Assembly: GCF_015352455.1 (NCBI RefSeq)
Contig: NZ_JADKPN010000018.1
Location: 1-64,000 of the forward strand
DNA length: 64,000 nt
Direction: 5' to 3'
Source: Nocardioides islandensis
Lineage (GTDB): Bacteria > Actinomycetota > Actinomycetes > Propionibacteriales > Nocardioidaceae
Positions 7,893 to 15,500 of the stretch are shown here, piece after piece (the first letter of the stretch is position 1; each line of letters begins with the position of its first letter). The position numbers and the translations under genes are program-made. The notes beneath the pieces are model-generated. The model saw nothing but the letters and a program-made list of their open reading frames with translations. It was not told the DNA's origin and searched no databases.

Positions 7893-9082
7893 ATGGGCCT
7901 GTGACCTCGTGGGACCTGGTCGTGGTCGGCGCCGGGCCGGCGGGCTCCGCGGCTGCGCTCGGCGCGCTGCGGGAGGACCCGTCGCTGCGCGTGCTGCTGC
8001 TGGACCGCGCGTCGTTCCCCCGCGACAAGAGCTGCGGGGACGGCGTCGCCCCGCACGTGCTCGACGTGCTCGGGTCCGTGGGCGCGGCCGACGTCGTCGA
8101 CGGCTGGGTGCCGCTGCGGCACCTGGAGCTGGCCCGCGGCACGACGCGGGTCGAGGGACCGATGGCGCGCGAGGTGTACGTCGTGCCGCGCGAGGTGTTC
8201 GACGCACGCCTGGTCGAGCACGCCCAGCGCGCGGGCGCGGTGCTGGAGCGGCGCCGGGTGCGGGAGGTACGGGTCACGCCCGAGGGTGTCTGCCTCGACG
8301 GCGAGCTGTCCGCGCCGGTCGTCGTCGGTGCCGACGGCGCGCACTCGGTCGTGCGACCCGTGCTGGTCGGGGACGGGCGGGAGCCCCGGGCGATCGCGAT
8401 CCGGGGGTACGCGCCGACCGCCGCGCACCGCGTCGGCAAGCAGGTCATCCGCTACGGTCCGCGCGCCCAGCCGGCGTACGCCTGGGCCTTCGACCGCGGC
8501 GACGGCTGGAGCAACGTCGGGTACGGCGAGCTGTTGCCCGGGCCCTCCAGGGGAGAGTCGCCCAGCCGCGCTCTGCTGCTCGACCAGCTCGAGGAGCTGT
8601 TGCCCGGCACGGTCGCCGACGGCCAGCAGTGGAAGGGCCACCACCTGCCGCTCTCCGGCTGGCGCTGGCGCCAGCCCGACGGACCGGTGCTGCTGGCCGG
8701 GGACGCCGCCTCGCTGGTGAACCCGATGACCGGCGAGGGCATCTACTACGCGGTCGCGACCGGCGTCCTGGCCGGGCGATCGGCCGCGCGGGCGTTGGCC
8801 GGCGGGTCGCCCGAGGATGCGGGGGCCGCGCACCGCGCCGCCGTACGTCACCTGCTCGGCCGGCACCTCAAGCACACCTGGACTGCCGCCCGGCTGTCGC
8901 GGGTACCCGCCGTCGTCGACGCCGGCATCCGGGCCGCCGCCCGGGACCGGCGGTCCTTCGACACACTGGTCGAGCTCGGCCTCGGCGACGGCCGCATCGG
9001 CCCACGCCTCGCCGGCGGTCTCGCCCGGCAGCTGATCCGTCCCCACCGCGAGGAGCACCATGCCGATCCTGTCCGTCCGTAG
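7889..9082 (+). CDS. FAD-dependent oxidoreductase, geranylgeranyl-reductase family
   Basis: The product (397 aa) carries the full signature of the GGR/flavin monooxygenase-like family. The Rossmann motif VVVGAGPAGSAAA is near residue 11, DKSCGDGVAP near 46 (the family's Cys-Gly motif), GADGAHSVVR in the middle, and LLAGDAASLVNPMTGEGIYYA for the second FAD contact. Members reduce isoprenoid double bonds or hydroxylate aromatic rings. The GTG start at 7889 overlaps the prenyltransferase stop by 4 bp, giving translational coupling; a GTG at 7901 is an alternative. In this operon it could reduce the prenyl chain or act on the polyketide. Confidence 0.85.
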   Translation: MNGPVTSWDLVVVGAGPAGSAAALGALREDPSLRVLLLDRASFPRDKSCGDGVAPHVLDVLGSVGAADVVDGWVPLRHLELARGTTRVEGPMAREVYVVPREVFDARLVEHAQRAGAVLERRRVREVRVTPEGVCLDGELSAPVVVGADGAHSVVRPVLVGDGREPRAIAIRGYAPTAAHRVGKQVIRYGPRAQPAYAWAFDRGDGWSNVGYGELLPGPSRGESPSRALLLDQLEELLPGTVADGQQWKGHHLPLSGWRWRQPDGPVLLAGDAASLVNPMTGEGIYYAVATGVLAGRSAARALAGGSPEDAGAAHRAAVRHLLGRHLKHTWTAARLSRVPAVVDAGIRAAARDRRSFDTLVELGLGDGRIGPRLAGGLARQLIRPHREEHHADPVRP

Positions 9083-10118
9083 CGCCCTGCCGGGCCATCG
9101 CTACCCGCAGGCGCAGCTGACCGACGCCTTCGCGGGGCTGGTCACGCGCGGGGGCCTCGACGAGGCGGTGCTGCGGCGCTTCCACCGCAACGCGGGCGTG
9201 GAGTCGCGGCACGTGGTGCTGCCGTTGGAGGAGTACGCCGAGCTGGGCGACTTCGGGGCCGCCAACGACCGCTTCATCGAGCACGCCGTCGAGCTGGGCT
9301 CGCGGGCGCTCGAGGACGCGCTGAAGGCGGCCGGCCTGACGCCCTCGGACGTCGACATGGTCGTGTCGACGACGGTCACCGGCCTGGCCGTGCCCTCGCT
9401 GGAGGCCCGGATCGCGTCCCAGGTCGGACTGCGGCCGGACGTGAAGCGGATGCCGCTCGTCGGCCTCGGCTGTGTGGCCGGTGCGGCCGGGATCGCACGT
9501 GTGCACGACTACCTGCTCGGCCACCCCGACGACGTGGCCGCGCTGGTCGCGGTCGAGCTCTGCTCGCTGACGGTGCAGCGCGACGACGTGTCGGTGCCGA
9601 ACCTCGTCGCGAGCGGCCTGTTCGGCGACGGGGGCGCGGCCGTGGTGATGGCCGGCAGCGCACGACGTACCGGCCCGGTCGACGTGGTGGCGACGCGCAG
9701 CCGGCTGTACCCGGACTCCGAGCGCACCATGGGCTTCGACGTGACGGGCGGGGGTCTGCGGATCGTGCTCGACGCCGAGGTGCCGGTGCTGGTCGAGAGG
9801 TACCTGCGCGGCGACGTCGACGAGTTCCTCGCCGACCACGGCCTCACGCGCGGCGACCTCGGGTGGTGGGTCTGCCATCCCGGCGGTCCGAAGGTGATCG
9901 AGGCGCTGGAGTCGGCGCTGGAGCTGCCGCGGTCGGCGTTGCAGCTGACGTGGGACTCGCTCGCGCGGGTCGGCAACCTGTCGTCGGCCTCCGTGCTGCA
10001 CGTGCTCGAGGACACGCTGCGCGACCGGCCGCCGGCTCCCGGGTCCTACGGGATGCTGCTCGCGATGGGTCCCGGCTTCTGCTCGGAGCTGGTGCTGCTG
10101 CACGCGACGGCGGCCTGA
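9060..10118 (+). CDS. type III polyketide synthase (chalcone synthase family)
   Basis: The 352-residue enzyme has the complete thiolase-fold catalytic triad of type III PKSs: Cys138 in GLGCVAGAAG, His273 in VCHPGGPKV and Asn306 in RVGNLSSASV. GFDVTGGGLRI, near residue 225, is the family's GFGPG-like region in diverged form. These homodimeric enzymes extend an acyl-CoA starter with malonyl-type units and cyclise the product to a resorcinol, pyrone or similar ring. Gene order (PKS, ICMT-like methyltransferase, FAD oxidoreductase) parallels the Streptomyces griseus srsABC phenolic-lipid operon, with UbiA and IPP isomerase added. The start overlaps the previous gene by 23 bp. Confidence 0.93.
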   Translation: MPILSVRSALPGHRYPQAQLTDAFAGLVTRGGLDEAVLRRFHRNAGVESRHVVLPLEEYAELGDFGAANDRFIEHAVELGSRALEDALKAAGLTPSDVDMVVSTTVTGLAVPSLEARIASQVGLRPDVKRMPLVGLGCVAGAAGIARVHDYLLGHPDDVAALVAVELCSLTVQRDDVSVPNLVASGLFGDGGAAVVMAGSARRTGPVDVVATRSRLYPDSERTMGFDVTGGGLRIVLDAEVPVLVERYLRGDVDEFLADHGLTRGDLGWWVCHPGGPKVIEALESALELPRSALQLTWDSLARVGNLSSASVLHVLEDTLRDRPPAPGSYGMLLAMGPGFCSELVLLHATAA

Positions 10119-10121
10119 GCC

Positions 10122-10655
10122 ATGGCCTCCCTGACTGCGTTCACCGTCCTCGTCGCCCTCGTGGGCGTCGAGCGGCTGGCCGAGCTCGTCGTGTCGAAGC
10201 GCAACGCGGCCTGGAGCTTCGCGCGTGGCGGCGTGGAGTCGGGCTTCGGGCACTACCCGTTCATGGTCGTGCTGCACACCGGCCTGCTGGTCGGCGCGCT
10301 GGTCGAGGCCTGGGTGGTGCGACCGTCCGTGCCGTCGGTCCTGGCGTGGGTCTTCGTGGTCCTGGTGCTGCTGTCGCAGGGGCTGCGGTGGTGGTGCATC
10401 ACGACGCTCGGGTCGCGCTGGAACACCCGCGTGATCATCGTGCCGGGGCTGGCGCCGGTGACGGGCGGGCCGTACCGCTGGCTGCGCCATCCCAACTACG
10501 TCGCGGTCGTCGTCGAGGGCGTCGCCCTGCCGCTGGTGCACCTGTCGTGGGTGACGGCGCTGGTGTTCACGGTGCTCAACGCGTTCCTCCTCCGCGTCCG
10601 GATCAGGGTCGAGGACGAAGCGCTGTCCACGTTGCCGGTGGCATCCCGTGCGTGA
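10122..10655 (+). CDS. isoprenylcysteine carboxyl methyltransferase-like membrane methyltransferase
   Basis: The 177-residue protein has about four or five membrane helices and the C-terminal ICMT signature: GPYRWLRHPNYVAVV near residues 118-132, then an E-rich tail (RIRVEDEAL). In ICMT-family enzymes this arginine/histidine loop binds SAM. The N-terminal helix has VGVERLAELVVSKRN, common in bacterial members. In phenolic-lipid operons, proteins of this type (SrsB-like) O-methylate alkylresorcinols. It begins 3 bp after the PKS stop and overlaps the next gene by 8 bp, so it is part of the operon. Confidence 0.88.
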   Translation: MASLTAFTVLVALVGVERLAELVVSKRNAAWSFARGGVESGFGHYPFMVVLHTGLLVGALVEAWVVRPSVPSVLAWVFVVLVLLSQGLRWWCITTLGSRWNTRVIIVPGLAPVTGGPYRWLRHPNYVAVVVEGVALPLVHLSWVTALVFTVLNAFLLRVRIRVEDEALSTLPVASRA

Positions 10656-11670
10656 TCTCGTCGTTGCCGGGGGAGGGCCGGTCGGGCTGGCCACCGCGCT
10701 GTACGCCGCCCGTGCCGGGCTCGACGTCGTCGTCCGCGAGCCCCGGCCGGTGCCGGTGGACAAGGCCTGCGGAGAGGGGCTGATGCCCTCGGCCGTCGAG
10801 GACCTCGAGGCCCTGGGCCTGTCCCTGCCCGGCGTGCCCCTGACCGGCATCCGGTACCTCGACGGGCGGCGTTCGGTCGACGCGCCGTTCGCCGCGGGGC
10901 CGGGACGCGGGGTTCGTCGAACCGCCCTGCACGCGTCACTGGCCGCGGCCGTGGCCTCGGCCGGGATCCCGGTCGAGCCCTGTGCGGTCTCGGTGGTGAC
11001 CCAGTCGTCCGACGGGGTGGTCGTGGACGGCTCACCGTTCCGCCACCTGGTGGCCGCGGACGGTCTGCACTCGCCGGTACGTCGGATGCTCGGCCTCGAG
11101 GCACCTCGCCGAGGTCCGCGCCGGTTCGGGCTGCGCCGGCACGTCGCCGTCGAGCCGTGGACGTCGTACGTCGAGGTGCACTGGTCGCCGCACGCCGAGG
11201 CGTACGTGACGCCGGTGGCCCCGGACTGCGTGGGGATCGCGGTGCTGGCCTCGGACGGGGGTTCCTTCTCGTCGCAGCTGTCCGCGTTCCCGTCACTGGT
11301 CGCCCGGGTCGCCGACGCCTCGGCGTCGAAGGTGCTGGGTGCGGGCCCGTTGCGGCAGCGGGTGACCCGGCGGGTCGCGGGGCGCGTGCTGCTGGTGGGT
11401 GACGCGTCCGGGTACGTCGACGCGCTGACGGGTGAAGGCATCGCGCTCGGGCTGGCGCAGGCGCGGGCGGCGGTGGCGGCCATCGTCTCCGGTGACCCCG
11501 CGTCGTACGAGCGCGCGTGGCAGCGCCTGTCGTGGCGGCACAACCTGCTGACGTCGACGCTGGTGTCGGTGTCGTCGCGCCCGGTGCTGCGTCGTGGCCT
11601 GGTGCCGGCGGCGTCCGCGCTCCCCGTCGTGTTCCGGGCCGCGGTCAACGAGCTGGCGCGGCCGGCATGA
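10648..11670 (+). CDS. FAD-dependent monooxygenase/oxidoreductase
   Basis: This 340-aa flavoprotein has the N-terminal dinucleotide motif VVAGGGPVGLATALYAARAG, then DKACGEGLMPSAVEDL, a DG motif (VAADGLHSPVRRM) and the second FAD motif LLVGDASGYVDALTGEGIALG. It is related to the geranylgeranyl-reductase-like protein at 7889 but is shorter and diverged. By analogy with SrsC it may hydroxylate a resorcinol to a hydroquinone or quinone. The GTG start at 10648 overlaps the methyltransferase gene by 8 bp, and its own stop overlaps the next ATG (ATGA). Confidence 0.87.
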   Translation: MRDLVVAGGGPVGLATALYAARAGLDVVVREPRPVPVDKACGEGLMPSAVEDLEALGLSLPGVPLTGIRYLDGRRSVDAPFAAGPGRGVRRTALHASLAAAVASAGIPVEPCAVSVVTQSSDGVVVDGSPFRHLVAADGLHSPVRRMLGLEAPRRGPRRFGLRRHVAVEPWTSYVEVHWSPHAEAYVTPVAPDCVGIAVLASDGGSFSSQLSAFPSLVARVADASASKVLGAGPLRQRVTRRVAGRVLLVGDASGYVDALTGEGIALGLAQARAAVAAIVSGDPASYERAWQRLSWRHNLLTSTLVSVSSRPVLRRGLVPAASALPVVFRAAVNELARPA

Positions 11671-12242
11671 CGTCGCCCGAGCAGGTGGTGCTGCTGGCCG
11701 AGGACGGTACCGCGGTGGGTACGGCGGACAAGGCGACCGTGCACCACGCCTCGACGCCGCTGCACCTCGCGTTCTCGTGCTACGTGCTCGCGGACGACGG
11801 CTCGTTGCTGGTGACGCAGCGGGCGTTGGCGAAACGCACGTTCCCCGGCGTCTGGACCAACTCGTGCTGCGGGCACCCGTCGCCGGGGGAGTCGCTGTCG
11901 TCGGCGGTGGTCCGGCGGGTGGCTCAGGAGCTCGGACTCGGGCTGAGGGACGTCCGGCTGGTGCTGCCCGGGTTCCGGTACGTCGCGGAGATGCCCGACG
12001 GCACCCGCGAGAACGAGATGTGTCCCGTCTTCACCGCCCGCGCGGTCGGCTCGGTGGAGGTGGACCGGTCCGAGGTCGAGGCCTTCGTCTGGGAGCCGTG
12101 GCCCGAGTTCCGCGCCGCGGTTCTGTCCGGCGCTCGTGACGTCTCCTCCTGGTGCCGTGAGCAGGTCGCCCAGCTCCCGGAGGACCTCGCGTCCGCTGAG
12201 TCTCGGCCGTTCTCCGAGCTCCCGCCTGCCGCGCAGGTGTAG
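11667..12242 (+). CDS. idi: isopentenyl-diphosphate delta-isomerase, type 1
   Basis: The 191-residue Nudix-fold protein has the type 1 IDI active-site sequences: TNSCCGHP (residues 64-71, with the catalytic Cys) and ENEM (115-118, with the catalytic Glu). Metal ligands are supplied by His26, His33, the motif His and the ENE glutamates. It interconverts IPP and DMAPP, which feeds isoprenoid synthesis. The ATG at 11667 forms an ATGA overlap with the previous stop. Its place as the last gene of a PKS/prenyltransferase operon supports a prenylated product, although it may simply be the genome's general IDI. Confidence 0.93.
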   Translation: MTSPEQVVLLAEDGTAVGTADKATVHHASTPLHLAFSCYVLADDGSLLVTQRALAKRTFPGVWTNSCCGHPSPGESLSSAVVRRVAQELGLGLRDVRLVLPGFRYVAEMPDGTRENEMCPVFTARAVGSVEVDRSEVEAFVWEPWPEFRAAVLSGARDVSSWCREQVAQLPEDLASAESRPFSELPPAAQV

Positions 12243-12250
12243 CGCCGCCG

Positions 12251-12396
12251 CTGGTCGAGGAGGGACGAAGTCCCAGCTGGTCGAGGAGGGACGAAGTCCC
12301 GTCACGAGGCCTCCGCAACCACCGCTGGTCGAGGAGGGACGAAGTCCCGTCACGAGACCTCCGCAACCACCGCTGGTCGAGGAGAGACGAAGTCCC
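12251..12396. repeat. four copies of the GGGAC-GAA-GTCCC dispersed repeat, inverted orientation
   Basis: Copies of CTGGTCGAGGAGGGACGAAG + TCCC occur at 12251-12274, 12277-12300, 12325-12348 and 12373-12396. The last three are spaced exactly 48 bp apart, with a shared GTCACGAGRCCTCCGCAACC spacer. The orientation is opposite to the copies at 1-182. They follow idi directly and could terminate the biosynthetic operon. Confidence 0.9.
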
Positions 12397-12438
12397 GTCA
12401 CGAGACCTCGGCTCGGCCGCCGCAGGGGTTGCGGTGGT

Positions 12439-12554
12439 GAAGAACGAATGGGGTGGCCGGTCGCCGTAGGTGGGGGCGGTGGCCAGCTGGAGGCCGTGCC
12501 CGCTGGCAGGTCCGCCGATGGTCGACCGCTGTGGTCACCGCCCGAAACATCACC
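12439..12554. repeat. 116-bp direct repeat, copy 1
   Basis: This block is about 90 percent identical to 12664-12780 by eye. Both contain GGCAGGTCCGCCGATGGTCG followed by ACCGCTGTG and CACCGCCCGAAACA, and each follows a copy of the dispersed palindromic repeat. Together they make a segmental duplication of about 225 bp upstream of the HNH gene. No convincing gene lies inside. Confidence 0.85.
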
Positions 12555-12563
12555 CGGATCGGT

Positions 12564-12620
12564 CTAGGTCGAGGAGGGACGAAGCCGTGCCGCTCGCTGG
12601 TCGAGGAGGGACGAAGTCCC
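12564..12620. repeat. partial and full copies of the GGGAC-GAA-GTCCC repeat
   Basis: A truncated copy at 12564-12589 and a full copy at 12597-12620 lie between the two 116-bp direct repeats, in the same orientation as the 12251-12396 cluster. Confidence 0.85.
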
Positions 12621-12663
12621 GTCACGAGACCTCCGCTCACGCTCCGCGTGGGGTGCGGCTCGT

Positions 12664-12780
12664 CAAGAACGAACAGTGGTGGCTGGTCGCCGTAGGTGGT
12701 GCCGGTGGCCAGCTGAAGGCCGTGCGCGCTGGCAGGTCCGCCGATGGTCGACCGCTGTGCTCACCGCCCGAAACAACCTC
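12664..12780. repeat. 116-bp direct repeat, copy 2
   Basis: Second copy of the block at 12439-12554, ending 92 bp before the HNH gene start and running into the AT-richer stretch at 12781-12800 (CCCAAAATAGTTGGCC). Confidence 0.85.
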
Positions 12781-12836
12781 CCCAAAATAGTTGGCCAGAT
12801 TCACGGAATCCCTTGTGGACAGAGGGTTCTGAGGCC

Positions 12837-12855
12837 CGACCACTGTCGGTGGTCG
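12837..12855. promoter_or_regulatory. perfect inverted repeat 16 bp before the HNH gene
   Basis: CGACCAC-TGTCG-GTGGTCG is a perfect 7-bp inverted repeat with a 5-nt loop. It sits where an operator would overlap the promoter or leader of the gene at 12872; TGTATT at 12861 could be its -10 box. Confidence 0.5.
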
Positions 12856-12871
12856 ATGCTTGTATTGATCC

Positions 12872-14095
12872 ATGTCCAGCACGTACGCCGCCCCGCTCGA
12901 TGCGGTCGAGCACGCGCTGGACGACCTCGCCACCATCGCTCCGGACTACCGCAGCACCGGTGAGAAGAAGGACGCGCTCATCCGGCTCTCCCGGATCGTG
13001 GCCCGGGTCGAAGCCGAACGGATCCGGATCCTCGCCGTCTCCGAGGACATCGCGGTCGAGACCGGGGCCCGGTCCACCGCCCACTGGCTCGCCGCCGAGA
13101 CCCGCGACGGCATCGGCCAGGTCCGCCTCCGCGAGAAGCTCGCCCGGGATGGAGGCGAGCCGATCACGGCCGCGATGGGTGAAGGTGCGGTGAACGTCGC
13201 GCAGGCGCGGGAGATCGTCGACGCCCTCCAACGCCTCCCCAAGAACCTCGACCCCGAGCTCCGCGCCAAGGGCGAGGCCTATTTGATCGGAGAGGCCGCC
13301 CACTTCGGACCACCCGAGCTGCGACGCCTCGGGGCCAGGCTGCTGGAGGTCATCGCCCCCGAGGACGCCGACGAGGCGGAGTACCAGCGACTCCTGGCCG
13401 AGGACCGCCGCGCCCGAGCCGTCACCCGGCTCACGTTCCGCGACCGCGGCGACGGTTCGGGAGACCTCCACGCCCGGATCCCGATGCCCGTCCTGAACCG
13501 GCTACGGACCTACCTGGAGTCCTACACCTCGCCCCGTCGTGGACCGGTCGGCGGCGTGCTCGGGGACGAGGTCGACCAGCTGCCCGCTCCGCGGCGTCGT
13601 GGTGAGGCGTTCTGCGCCCTGCTGGAGAACCTCCCCGCCAACGCCCTGCCCAAGCACGGCGGCACCGCCACCAGCGTGATGGTGATGATCACTCTCGACG
13701 CGCTGCGCTCGGAGACGGGCCTGGCCGAAACGACCACTGGCGACACCCGGACCGCAGACCACGTCAGGAGGCTGGCCTGCCAGGCCGGCATCATCCCCGT
13801 CGTCCTCGGCGGGAAGGGCGAGATCCTCGACCTCGGCCGATCCAAGCGCCTCTTCACCGGACCCCAACGCAAAGCCATGGCCCTCCGCGACCGTGGATGC
13901 ACCGCCGACGGCTGCACCATCCCCGCCGCCTGGTGCGAAGCCCACCACCACCAACAACCCTGGACCCAGGGCGGGAAGACGAACCTCGCCGACGGCAAGC
14001 TCCTCTGCCCCTTCCACCACCACCGCGCCCACGACCCCGCCTGGCAGACCCACCACCACGCCAACGGATCCACGACCTTCTACCGGCGGACGTGA
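12872..14095 (+). CDS. DUF222 / HNH endonuclease-signature protein (13E12 repeat family)
   Basis: The 407-residue protein has an N-terminal helical DUF222 domain (about 1-290) and a C-terminal HNH motif. The HNH part (about 340-395) shows CTADGCTIPAAWCEAHH, then PWTQGGKTNLADG and LLCPFHHHRAH, with the paired cysteines and histidines of a zinc-bound beta-beta-alpha nuclease fold. Genes of this family occur in many copies in actinobacterial genomes (REP13E12 in mycobacteria) and are thought to be selfish or mobile-element-like; no recombinase accompanies it. Palindromic repeats and a duplicated segment lie just upstream. All expected HNH residues appear present, so the nuclease may be active. 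Confidence 0.92.
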   Translation: MSSTYAAPLDAVEHALDDLATIAPDYRSTGEKKDALIRLSRIVARVEAERIRILAVSEDIAVETGARSTAHWLAAETRDGIGQVRLREKLARDGGEPITAAMGEGAVNVAQAREIVDALQRLPKNLDPELRAKGEAYLIGEAAHFGPPELRRLGARLLEVIAPEDADEAEYQRLLAEDRRARAVTRLTFRDRGDGSGDLHARIPMPVLNRLRTYLESYTSPRRGPVGGVLGDEVDQLPAPRRRGEAFCALLENLPANALPKHGGTATSVMVMITLDALRSETGLAETTTGDTRTADHVRRLACQAGIIPVVLGGKGEILDLGRSKRLFTGPQRKAMALRDRGCTADGCTIPAAWCEAHHHQQPWTQGGKTNLADGKLLCPFHHHRAHDPAWQTHHHANGSTTFYRRT

Positions 14096-14107
14096 GAGGC
14101 TCAGCCC

Positions 14108-14584
14108 ATGGCCGGACATCGGGTCGAGGCGTCGAGGTACGTGGCGCTGGCGCCCGAGGCGGCCTACGACCGGCTGCTGGCGACGCCGCTGCCGGAGATC
14201 TTCTGCCGGAGGTACGCCGCCTTCCCGGCCATCTCGGCGGTGCCCGACCAACCGGCGGACTGGGGGATCCTGGGCCAGGTGCGCACGATCGAGCTCGCCG
14301 ACGGCGGGCGGATCCGCGAGACCCTGACGATCGTCGAGCGGCCGCACCGGTTCGGCTACGTGCTCGACGACATCCAGGGCGCGCTGCGGCCCTTCGTCCG
14401 GACGGTCGACGGGGAGTGGTCCGTGACGCCGGAGGGCGAGGGGTCGCGCATCGGGTGGACGTGGACGTTGCACCCGAAGAGGTCACCGGCGCGGCTGACC
14501 ATGAGCGTCATCGGTCGGATGTGGAAGGGGTACGCCGACCGGGCGCTCGCCGAGATCGACAAGATCCTGACCGACAGCCGCTAG
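14108..14584 (+). CDS. SRPBCC-family protein
   Basis: The product (158 aa) begins with the typical polyketide-cyclase/SRPBCC opening (VEASRYVALAPEAAYDRLLATPL) and continues with alternating strands and a long C-terminal helix (GYADRALAEIDKIL). This START-like fold binds hydrophobic ligands; no catalytic residue can be assigned. It follows the HNH gene by 12 bp, but its role seems unrelated. Its TAG stop overlaps the stop of the convergent anti-sigma gene (shared CTAG at 14581-14584). Confidence 0.8.
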   Translation: MAGHRVEASRYVALAPEAAYDRLLATPLPEIFCRRYAAFPAISAVPDQPADWGILGQVRTIELADGGRIRETLTIVERPHRFGYVLDDIQGALRPFVRTVDGEWSVTPEGEGSRIGWTWTLHPKRSPARLTMSVIGRMWKGYADRALAEIDKILTDSR

Positions 14585-14829
14585 GCCCGCCCGTCGTCCT
14601 CCCCGGCGCGCCACCCCGCGAAGGCCTCCAGCAGGTGCGTGCGGGCAGAGACCGAGATGCTCTCGGCCGGCAGCGACCCGAGCAGCGTCATCGTGGTGCG
14701 GAACTGGTCGAGGTACCGCTCGCAGCCGGGACAGAGCTCCATGTGCCGCTCGAACTCGGCGCGGTCGCCCTCGGGCAGGTCGCCCTCGAGATAGCTGGTG
14801 ACCAGCTCGACGAACTCCTGGCACCTCAT
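14581..14829 (-). CDS. zinc-finger anti-sigma factor (ZAS / zf-HC2)
   Basis: The 82-residue protein has the ZAS motif HMELCPGCERYL (His-x3-Cys-x2-Cys, about residues 32-40), preceded by a CQEFVELVTSYLEGDLP helix typical of anti-ECF-sigma factors. There is no transmembrane helix, so it should be a soluble anti-sigma factor that binds the sigma factor encoded immediately upstream. The ATG at 14829 overlaps the sigma gene's stop by 4 bp, ensuring coupled, near-equal synthesis. ZAS proteins often release sigma when thiols are oxidised; here that redox role is inferred. Confidence 0.88.
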   Translation of the reverse strand: MRCQEFVELVTSYLEGDLPEGDRAEFERHMELCPGCERYLDQFRTTMTLLGSLPAESISVSARTHLLEAFAGWRAGEDDGRA

Positions 14830-15500
14830 CGCGCCACCTCCAGCTCCGAGGAGTCGGTGAGGTACCGCTCCAGGTGCGCACGTACCGTGCTCCGGCCGCG
14901 GTGCAGCAGCACCCGCTGGTTGCCCGGGCTGATGTCCAGCAGCGTGGCCACCTCCTCCGCGGACTGTCCGTCGAGGTCGCGCAGCGAGACCACGACGCGC
15001 TGTCGCTCGGGCAGCGCGGCGACCGCGCGGCGTACGACGTCGAGCACCTCGCGCGAGAGCAGCGAGTGCTCCGGCCACTCCTCGGGGAAGGCCCGCCACC
15101 CGCCGGGGTGCGGGTCGCCCGGACCCTGGAACCTCGTGGGGTCCACGCTCGGTGAGTCCTCGTCGTCGGAGACGAGGCTGGCGAACGGGACCGTACGGCG
15201 CTCGCGGACACCGCGGGTCTTCGCCTGGTTGAGCAGAATCTGGTACACCCACGTGCGCAACGAGGACTCCGCCCGGAACGACGGCAGACCCCTCAGCACC
15301 GCCAGCCAGGTCTCCTGCACGACCTCCTCGGCCACGCTCTCCGACGGCACGTGCGAGCGCGCCAGCCGGAGCATCGATCCCGACCAGCCGTCGACGAGCG
15401 AGGCGAAGGCGGTCTCGTCACCGGCCAGCAGCGCCTCCACGAGGTCGCGATCGCCGGCAGACACGGTCGCAACGTAGCGCTCGGTGAGCACGAGCGTCAC
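14826..15500 (-). CDS. ECF-type RNA polymerase sigma factor
   Basis: A 224-aa sigma-70 protein with region 2 (LVDGWSGSMLRLARSHV, VAEEVVQETWLAVLRGL, SSLRTWVYQILLNQAKT; about 33-95) and region 4 (VVRRAVAALPERQRVVVSLRDL, DGQSAEEVATLLDIS, GNQRVLLHRGR; about 155-210). The linker is long for the class. The GTG at 15500 forms a GTGA overlap with the stop of the flavodoxin-like gene; GTG 15491 is a less likely start. Gene order flavodoxin-like, sigma, anti-sigma suggests one operon, with the reductase as a co-expressed or sensed partner. Confidence 0.88.
   Translation of the reverse strand: MTLVLTERYVATVSAGDRDLVEALLAGDETAFASLVDGWSGSMLRLARSHVPSESVAEEVVQETWLAVLRGLPSFRAESSLRTWVYQILLNQAKTRGVRERRTVPFASLVSDDEDSPSVDPTRFQGPGDPHPGGWRAFPEEWPEHSLLSREVLDVVRRAVAALPERQRVVVSLRDLDGQSAEEVATLLDISPGNQRVLLHRGRSTVRAHLERYLTDSSELEVAR

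Noticed and set aside
8868..12401. Very long minus-strand reading frame (1177 codons)
   Set aside because: It lies opposite the well-supported PKS operon and its sequence is low-complexity Arg/His/Gln/Pro, as expected for antisense of GC-rich genes.
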